A model generated the notes under the pieces. That model did not search any database. It was not told the origin of the DNA and saw nothing but the letters and a program-made list of their open reading frames with translations. A stretch of 8,636 bases of DNA from an uncultured Coriobacteriia bacterium (lineage in GTDB: Bacteria; Actinomycetota; Coriobacteriia; Coriobacteriales; QAMH01): the NCBI GenBank assembly GCA_902493755.1, contig CABURF010000031.1, positions 1 to 8,636 on the forward strand, read 5' to 3'. A program made the position numbers and the translations under genes. Positions 1-4,168 of the stretch are shown piece after piece; the stretch's first letter is position 1; each line of letters opens with the position of its first letter.

Positions 1-172
1 GGGAGTTCCCGAGCTTGTCGAGAGACTCGAAGCGGTCTGAAAGAGAGCCAATCTCGAGATTGCCGCCGCCAACATTTTGGGTGTCCGACGGCGCGGCAAA
101 CGCGGGAAGCATCATGCCCACGAGCGCCAGGGCACATGCAAGGACGATGCTGCATGTCATGCGCCTTGTCAT
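1..172 (-). CDS. Secreted protein of unknown function, N-terminal part (cut by window edge)
   Basis: Fifty-seven codons are visible before the left edge. The product begins MTRRMTCSIV, a short basic n-region, followed by a hydrophobic core (about residues 8-24) and an AFA/APSD site at 25-30 that fits signal peptidase I. The mature part visible so far is polar (roughly APSDTQNVGGG, then an acidic stretch) and matches no family I know. The start is well supported: the ATG overlaps the stop of the upstream trkH (ATGA), and GGAGG sits 5 nt upstream inside the last trkH codons, so translation is probably coupled to trkH. An exported segment also follows the other TrkH of this window, where it is fused in frame. 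That suggests an accessory extracytoplasmic subunit for the transporter, but this is inference. An early LAC triplet is too close to the N-terminus for a normal lipobox. Confidence 0.8.
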   Translation of the reverse strand, partial: MTRRMTCSIVLACALALVGMMLPAFAAPSDTQNVGGGNLEIGSLSDRFESLDKLGNS

Positions 173-1647
173 TTTTTCCTCCGCACCCACTTCGAACGTC
201 GGCGCGGAACGAGGAAGGCAAGCATCTCGACGATCATCGCCAGAATCGCGATGAACTCAAGACGGCCGAGCCACATCTCGAAGATGTAGATGATCTCGAG
301 ACCATTGGGCATGCCGGGTGCGGCGACACCCAACGAAAGCCCCGTGTTCGATGCTGCCGAGACGGAGTCGAAAATCGCGGGCAGCGCTTCGTAGCCATAG
401 GCGATGCCGGCGATGGCGCCAACGGCATAGGTGACCATGTAGAGCAGGAAAATGATCATGGCCGAGGACACGAGCTCCGGTGTGAGGCGATGCCGGCCCT
501 TCTGGAAGTAGAAGGTACGAGGACGTGCGCGGTCGGGAGCGAGCGCCTCGCGGATGGCCTGCACGACGGAGCGCGCGATGATGCCGATGCGCAGCGCCTT
601 GATGCCACCCGATGCCGAGGAAGCGGAGCCGCATATCGTCATCGACAAGATGATGACGAAGAGCGCTCCCGAGCCCATGGCGAAGAGAACCTGGCCACCC
701 TGGAGCGTCGAGAAGCCAAGGTTGAAGCCACCCGAGAGCACCTCGAACAAGCCGCGTCGCACGACCCCTCCCGCCGTGGTGAAATACGAGCCCGCCAGGG
801 CAAAGGCCATGAGCAGCGCGAGCAGCGTAACCCAGACGAAAATCGTGCGGATTTCGATGTCCTTGAAGAAGTTGCGGAATATGCCCTTCCAGATATCACC
901 GTAGAGCACGAAGTTGATGCACCCAAAGGCGGCAAGGACGAGCGCGAACACCTCGAGCGGCCAGCTATGAAACGCGATGATGCCCGAAGCGCTACTCGTC
1001 ATGCCTCCCGTCGAGAAGGCGGCCGCCGTCACGAGGAAGCCGTTGATCACCGCACGCAGAGGCTCCGTGCCAACGGCAAGCAACGGAATGATGCAGACAA
1101 GAGTACCCACCACGACAACGACTGCGGCCAGCTTCAAGATGAACTGCGAGGTTTGCTTGATGCCGGGCATGACCTGGCCCATGCGCGCCTCGGCATGGTA
1201 CAACGACGCAGCCGCCGACCCCGTGCCAAAGACGCCGAGTGCGAGCGCGATGACGACGACGCCAATGCCGCCGATGAGATGCATGAGACAGCGCCAAATG
1301 GAGAGCGAAAGGGCCATGTGATCCACATCGACGCAAAGCGACATGCCCGTCGTGGTAAATGCCGAGACCGACTCGAAGAACGCGTCAAGATACCCATCGT
1401 AATGGCCCGACATCCACAGCGGCAGAGCGCCAAACACGGAGAGAACCACCCAGCACAGGCCGGTGATGACGAGGGATTGACGCCAATCGAGCGTGGCAAG
1501 CTCGACCTTCGAGAAAAGCAAGACGCTCCCCACGATGCCCGTGATGCCGATGGAGAGCAAGAAGTCGACCGCCGTCGAGAACTCGGAGAGACAGAGGGAC
1601 ATGATGAAGGGCGGTATCATGGCAATCGCGACAAGCAGAATCAGCAC
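169..1647 (-). CDS. trkH: TrkH-family potassium uptake channel subunit (second paralogue, start uncertain)
   Basis: Membrane-embedded K+ (or Na+) translocating subunit of a Trk/Ktr system. From the GTG at 1647 it has 492 residues, close to the usual TrkH length of about 480, with the four pore-loop repeats visible: TTTGM (98-102), STGGM (212-216), FNLGF (308-312) and SNTGL (433-437). The conserved SASGGIK stretch of the third repeat (344-350) and the C-terminal GRLEF motif (461-465) are present, followed by a basic cytoplasmic tail. The third filter is unusual, with N-L where related proteins have T-T or T-A before the glycine. The start is not secure: GTG 1647 has no Shine-Dalgarno, and the similarity to the upstream paralogue (GHYLGVLIL) begins five codons earlier, yet no ATG, GTG or TTG lies between the in-frame TGA at 1678-1680 and this GTG. 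The gene follows the 45-codon ORF and overlaps the next gene by 4 bp. TrkH normally works with a cytoplasmic TrkA; none is seen here. Confidence 0.9.
   Translation of the reverse strand: MLILLVAIAMIPPFIMSLCLSEFSTAVDFLLSIGITGIVGSVLLFSKVELATLDWRQSLVITGLCWVVLSVFGALPLWMSGHYDGYLDAFFESVSAFTTTGMSLCVDVDHMALSLSIWRCLMHLIGGIGVVVIALALGVFGTGSAAASLYHAEARMGQVMPGIKQTSQFILKLAAVVVVVGTLVCIIPLLAVGTEPLRAVINGFLVTAAAFSTGGMTSSASGIIAFHSWPLEVFALVLAAFGCINFVLYGDIWKGIFRNFFKDIEIRTIFVWVTLLALLMAFALAGSYFTTAGGVVRRGLFEVLSGGFNLGFSTLQGGQVLFAMGSGALFVIILSMTICGSASSASGGIKALRIGIIARSVVQAIREALAPDRARPRTFYFQKGRHRLTPELVSSAMIIFLLYMVTYAVGAIAGIAYGYEALPAIFDSVSAASNTGLSLGVAAPGMPNGLEIIYIFEMWLGRLEFIAILAMIVEMLAFLVPRRRSKWVRRKK
178..182 (-). promoter_or_regulatory. 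Ribosome binding site of the coupled secreted-protein gene
   Basis: GGAGG lies 5 A residues before the ATG at 172, within the last codons of trkH. It fixes the start of the downstream gene and supports translational coupling. Confidence 0.75.
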
Positions 1648-1690
1648 GCCAAGGTAATGGCCGATGATACCGAGTAATCAAGATGGCCGC

Positions 1691-1828
1691 CTACATCACG
1701 ATAAGATGCACAACAACCGTGACCACGGCGAGGAAGGCGAGGAAGACACAAATCGAGGCGAGCACGACAAGCATGCCGATGACCGGACTGCCCTTCTTTT
1801 GCACGTGCCTCTGAAATACCGCTTTCAT
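1691..1828 (-). CDS. Small single-pass membrane protein, 45 aa, unknown function
   Basis: An unannotated-size ORF encodes 45 residues starting MKAVFQRHVQKKGSP. A basic N-terminus (about 1-13) is followed by one long hydrophobic helix (about 16-45) rich in V, L, A and I, ending at TAG. By the positive-inside rule the N-terminus should be cytoplasmic. The best evidence that it is real is translational: AGGAGG sits 6 nt before the ATG, the strongest Shine-Dalgarno in the window, and a TATAAT box lies just upstream. The stop is about 45 nt before the first possible trkH start codon, so it is the first cistron of the trkH unit. I know no family for it. KdpF, a roughly 30-aa single-helix subunit of the Kdp K+ pump, is an analogy for a small helix stabilising a K+ transporter, not a homologue. 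Alternatively it may be a leader peptide controlling trkH translation. Confidence 0.75.
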   Translation of the reverse strand: MKAVFQRHVQKKGSPVIGMLVVLASICVFLAFLAVVTVVVHLIVM

Positions 1829-1841
1829 GCCTCTCCTCCTT
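1829..1841 (-). promoter_or_regulatory. Strong ribosome binding site of the 45-aa ORF
   Basis: AAGGAGGAGAGGC directly precedes the ATG at 1828. The AGGAGG core (1840-1835) is 6 nt from the start codon, a near-ideal Shine-Dalgarno that selects this short ORF for translation. Confidence 0.8.
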
Positions 1842-1850
1842 GCCGTGCCT

Positions 1851-1856
1851 ATTATA
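1851..1856 (-). promoter_or_regulatory. Putative -10 box of the small ORF / second trkH operon
   Basis: A consensus TATAAT, in the context GGCTATAAT, lies 22 nt before the ATG of the 45-aa ORF. The predicted RNA start would be near 1844, just upstream of the Shine-Dalgarno. No good -35 hexamer is seen at 16-18 nt spacing, so activation by a regulator is possible. The same GGCTATAAT occurs before the upstream trkH fusion gene. Confidence 0.5.
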
Positions 1857-1864
1857 GCCATGAA

Positions 1865-1886
1865 CGAATCGCCTATCGGCGCTTCG
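1865..1886 (-). terminator. Small hairpin just after the trkH-fusion stop codon, possible weak terminator
   Basis: A stem of 4+4 bp with one mismatch and a TATC loop lies immediately after the TGA at 1887-1889. The RNA would continue with UUCAU, not a proper U-tract, so it may only attenuate or protect the 3' end. Its position between the fusion gene and the next promoter is what makes it worth listing. Confidence 0.3.
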
Positions 1887-4082
1887 TCAACTTCTCTCCC
1901 ACTTGAACAGATTCCTGAGCCGCATCCTTCCGTGCAAGGTCTGACGCAAAAGCGTCAGGGCGAATCCAAGCACGATGAAGATGATGCCGAAGACATACAT
2001 CGCGGGGCTGACGGTGCTAACCCAGCTCTCGCCTTGGGCATTGACCTCGATGCTCTCGGCATGCACCTCGAGCTCGCCGTTATGGTCGGCGCAAGCCAGG
2101 TGATACACACCCTGTACGGTAATCATGTCACCCGTATGCTCGTAGCGTGCGTAATGCGTGATCTGCTCGGCAAGCTGCGCGTCCATGTAGACACCGACCA
2201 TCGCGCCGCCATTCTTCACGTTTACCCACACATGGTTGGCATCGGCAATGATGGGAGATCCCGTTGCCTCGCCCGTGAAGACGACTTCCCTGTCGTTCTG
2301 GCGCGTGCCCGCGGAAAGCAGCGCATGAATGTCCACCGAGCTGTAGGTCGATGGGTTGCTCAGCGACTCCACCTCGTGCACGGGAACCTGTGCACCGTTC
2401 GAGACGGCACTTGCCGCCGGTGCGCCCACGCCAAGGCAAGCGAGGCTGAGGACGAGCATTCCCGCCACGGCAAGCGTCTTTCCGCGCTGCTTTGATTCCT
2501 GGCGCTTGCGACTGCGCCAAGCCAATCCACCGCTATTCTTGCGCTTGAATATGCGCAGGTCACGTGACCTGTCGTTACTGAAGAGGTTGTCGGGATGCAA
2601 CGAAATGAGGATGCCGACAATGGCGCCGATGAGTGCGATGAACTCGACACGCCCGGCCCACATGAGGAGCAGGGCGACGATCTTGAGCCCAAAGGGTAGG
2701 CCAGCCTGTGTGATTTCGGTCGTCATGCCGCAGTTGGTCACGTAGCTGATGGCCTCGAAAACCGAGTTGAGGGCGTCGTTACCAAAGGCGATGAAGGCCA
2801 TGGAACCGAGTGCCGCCGTACCCAGATACAGGATGAAGACCGTCATCGCGATCATCGCGTCCTCGGAGCTCAGCGTCTGCGATCCGAAGTGCTCGTACTT
2901 GATGCGCACGCGTGCGTTATCAGGAGCCAGGCGCACGAGAATCGAGTACTTGATCCAGCGTAGCACCTGCAGGATGCGCACGAACTTGATGCCGCCGCCC
3001 GAGGAATACGCGCAGGCGCCAAAGAGGATCGCGACGATGACGAGGATGACCACGCCGTCCGTGATGGTGCCGCCGATCTGCTCGGGATAGACCGTCTGCA
3101 TGCCGCAGGTGGTCGCAGCGGAGATAACCGTGGAGAGGCCGTTTTGCATGAGGCCGCCCAAGCTCGTGAAGATGTCCTCGCGCGTCATGATCCATGTCAC
3201 GAAGGCGACGAGCACCACGATCCACAGGGCATATACGCGCAGCTCGGCGTTGCGCTTGATGTGCTTGAAGCGTCCAGCTCGTGCATATGCGTACACGGCA
3301 AAGCTGATCGCACCGGCAATCATGAGGGCGCTCAGCACAAACTGCAGGGGAAGCGAATGGTAATAGATGAGGTCGGAGGTATGGGGCACGAAACCGCCCG
3401 TGCCGATGGCGGTCAGGGCAAGCCAGAAGCCGTTCATGATCGCATCGACGGGATGCAGCCCCAAAAGCAGGCAGATCACCGTCGCAGCAAGGGCCCCGAC
3501 AAGGGCAAAGCTTCCGTATACGCGCAGGACCGAAAGGCAAGTCTCGCTGATGCGCGCCCGCGTGCGCTCCCCGTCGCGGCGCTCGTTCATCATGAACACG
3601 CGTGAACCTTCGCCAAAGAACCCGGAGTACATGGCGATGACGACGACCGTCAACCCGCCGCCAAACGACATGATCACGCGCCAGGTGATCTGCGAGTAGC
3701 TCAGGGAGTCGACATCATGCACGAGCGTCACGCCCGTCGTGGTAAGTGCCGAAACGGAATCGAAGAGCGCGTCGAACCACGAGCTGAACGAGCCGGACAG
3801 GAGCAGCGGCACCGCGCAGACGATGCCGATGACAATCCAGCCAAAACCCACGAGGAGCAACGCTCGACGCCGGTCAAGCCCGCGTGCCTTGAGGAAGCGC
3901 AGCGCTGATCCGACGGTCAGGCATACGCCGATGCCGACGATGAAAGCCCCGAGCTGGCGGAACTCCCCGAAAACAAGCGCGATGACGGCGGGCACGCACA
4001 TAGCCGCGCCCGTCATCAGGATGAGCACGCCAAGGTAGTGACCGACGGTCGTGATATCGGACCAGTGAAATCGGGGCAACAT
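1887..4082 (-). CDS. trkH: TrkH potassium transporter fused to an exported OB-fold-like domain
   Basis: From the ATG at 4082 the product has 731 residues, about 240 more than a normal TrkH. Residues 1 to about 500 are a complete TrkH with four pore loops: TTTGVT (114-119), GTGGF (227-231), TTCGM (324-328) and TNCGM (449-453), plus SSGGGIK (360-366) and GRVEF (477-481). A basic linker (about 505-535) leads into a second unit that looks like a signal peptide: KQRGK, a hydrophobic run (about 536-553) and an APAASA/VS site (554-561). A polar domain follows (about 599-680) with alternating beta-strand pattern, GEATG, VWVNV, HTGD (649-652) and CADHNGELEVHA (664-675), resembling OB-fold barrels of exported proteins. 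A last helix (693-712) and a basic tail close it. Predicted topology puts the OB domain outside the cell; cleavage after ASA could release it from the transporter while the last helix still anchors it. There is no Shine-Dalgarno; a TATAAT 9 nt before the ATG suggests a leaderless mRNA. An in-frame TTG at 4106 is less likely because it precedes that -10. Confidence 0.85.
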   Translation of the reverse strand: MLPRFHWSDITTVGHYLGVLILMTGAAMCVPAVIALVFGEFRQLGAFIVGIGVCLTVGSALRFLKARGLDRRRALLLVGFGWIVIGIVCAVPLLLSGSFSSWFDALFDSVSALTTTGVTLVHDVDSLSYSQITWRVIMSFGGGLTVVVIAMYSGFFGEGSRVFMMNERRDGERTRARISETCLSVLRVYGSFALVGALAATVICLLLGLHPVDAIMNGFWLALTAIGTGGFVPHTSDLIYYHSLPLQFVLSALMIAGAISFAVYAYARAGRFKHIKRNAELRVYALWIVVLVAFVTWIMTREDIFTSLGGLMQNGLSTVISAATTCGMQTVYPEQIGGTITDGVVILVIVAILFGACAYSSGGGIKFVRILQVLRWIKYSILVRLAPDNARVRIKYEHFGSQTLSSEDAMIAMTVFILYLGTAALGSMAFIAFGNDALNSVFEAISYVTNCGMTTEITQAGLPFGLKIVALLLMWAGRVEFIALIGAIVGILISLHPDNLFSNDRSRDLRIFKRKNSGGLAWRSRKRQESKQRGKTLAVAGMLVLSLACLGVGAPAASAVSNGAQVPVHEVESLSNPSTYSSVDIHALLSAGTRQNDREVVFTGEATGSPIIADANHVWVNVKNGGAMVGVYMDAQLAEQITHYARYEHTGDMITVQGVYHLACADHNGELEVHAESIEVNAQGESWVSTVSPAMYVFGIIFIVLGFALTLLRQTLHGRMRLRNLFKWERS
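2556..2571. repeat. 16-bp perfect palindrome inside the fusion-gene linker
   Basis: CAGGTCACGTGACCTG is a perfect palindrome lying in the codons for the basic linker between the TrkH part and the exported part of the fusion protein. It uses codons rare for the region (AGG, TCA). It may be chance, a protein-binding site, or a relic of a former intergenic region. Confidence 0.5.
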
Positions 4083-4091
4083 AATACGCGG

Positions 4092-4097
4092 ATTATA
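4092..4097 (-). promoter_or_regulatory. Putative -10 box of the trkH-fusion gene (leaderless)
   Basis: A consensus TATAAT ends 9 nt before the ATG at 4082. A transcript starting 6-7 nt after it would have a leader of only about 3 nt, and no Shine-Dalgarno is present. The -35 region (about 4115-4120) is poor and adjoins a perfect inverted repeat, so regulated activation is plausible. Confidence 0.5.
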
Positions 4098-4121
4098 GCC
4101 GTTCAAATGGCATATGGCACG

Positions 4122-4154
4122 AATGAGACAGTTGCTCAGAGCAACTGTCTCATT
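4122..4154 (-). terminator. Perfect 15-bp inverted repeat: P-type ATPase terminator and/or operator
   Basis: The arms 4122-4136 (AATGAGACAGTTGCT) and 4140-4154 are perfectly complementary around a 3-nt centre. The repeat starts 14 nt after the ATPase stop, the right place for a terminator. However, in the direction of transcription the stem is followed by CGTGCC, with no U-tract beyond the stem's own UU. Its edge is 2 nt from the predicted -35 region of the next gene, so a protein-binding dyad is an equally good reading. Confidence 0.55.
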
Positions 4155-4168
4155 TTCTCAGGGGAGGC

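Noticed and set aside
134..136. Lipoprotein cysteine (LAC) in the signal peptide of the left-edge protein
   Set aside because: The Cys is at residue 13, so the hydrophobic core would be too short, and -3/-2 do not fit a lipobox well. The AFA-A site is a better cleavage point.
136..1677. 513-codon plus-strand open frame opposite the second trkH
   Set aside because: Very rich in R, D, E, H and A with no domain pattern. It mirrors a clear TrkH with pore loops and reflects codon bias on the other strand.
1385..1681. TTG at 1681 opening a 98-codon frame before the second trkH
   Set aside because: It is out of frame with TrkH and its product is basic and shadow-like. It is only relevant as a hint of a possible indel.
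3717..3776. DNA-level match between the two trkH genes at the first pore loop (GCCCGTCGTGGTAA in both, also near 1345)
   Set aside because: Explained by conserved filter codons and common descent. It is not a separate repeat element.
4083..4106. TTG at 4106 as start of the trkH fusion (8 residues longer)
   Set aside because: It lies upstream of the TATAAT box, has no Shine-Dalgarno, and the extra residues overlap the promoter.
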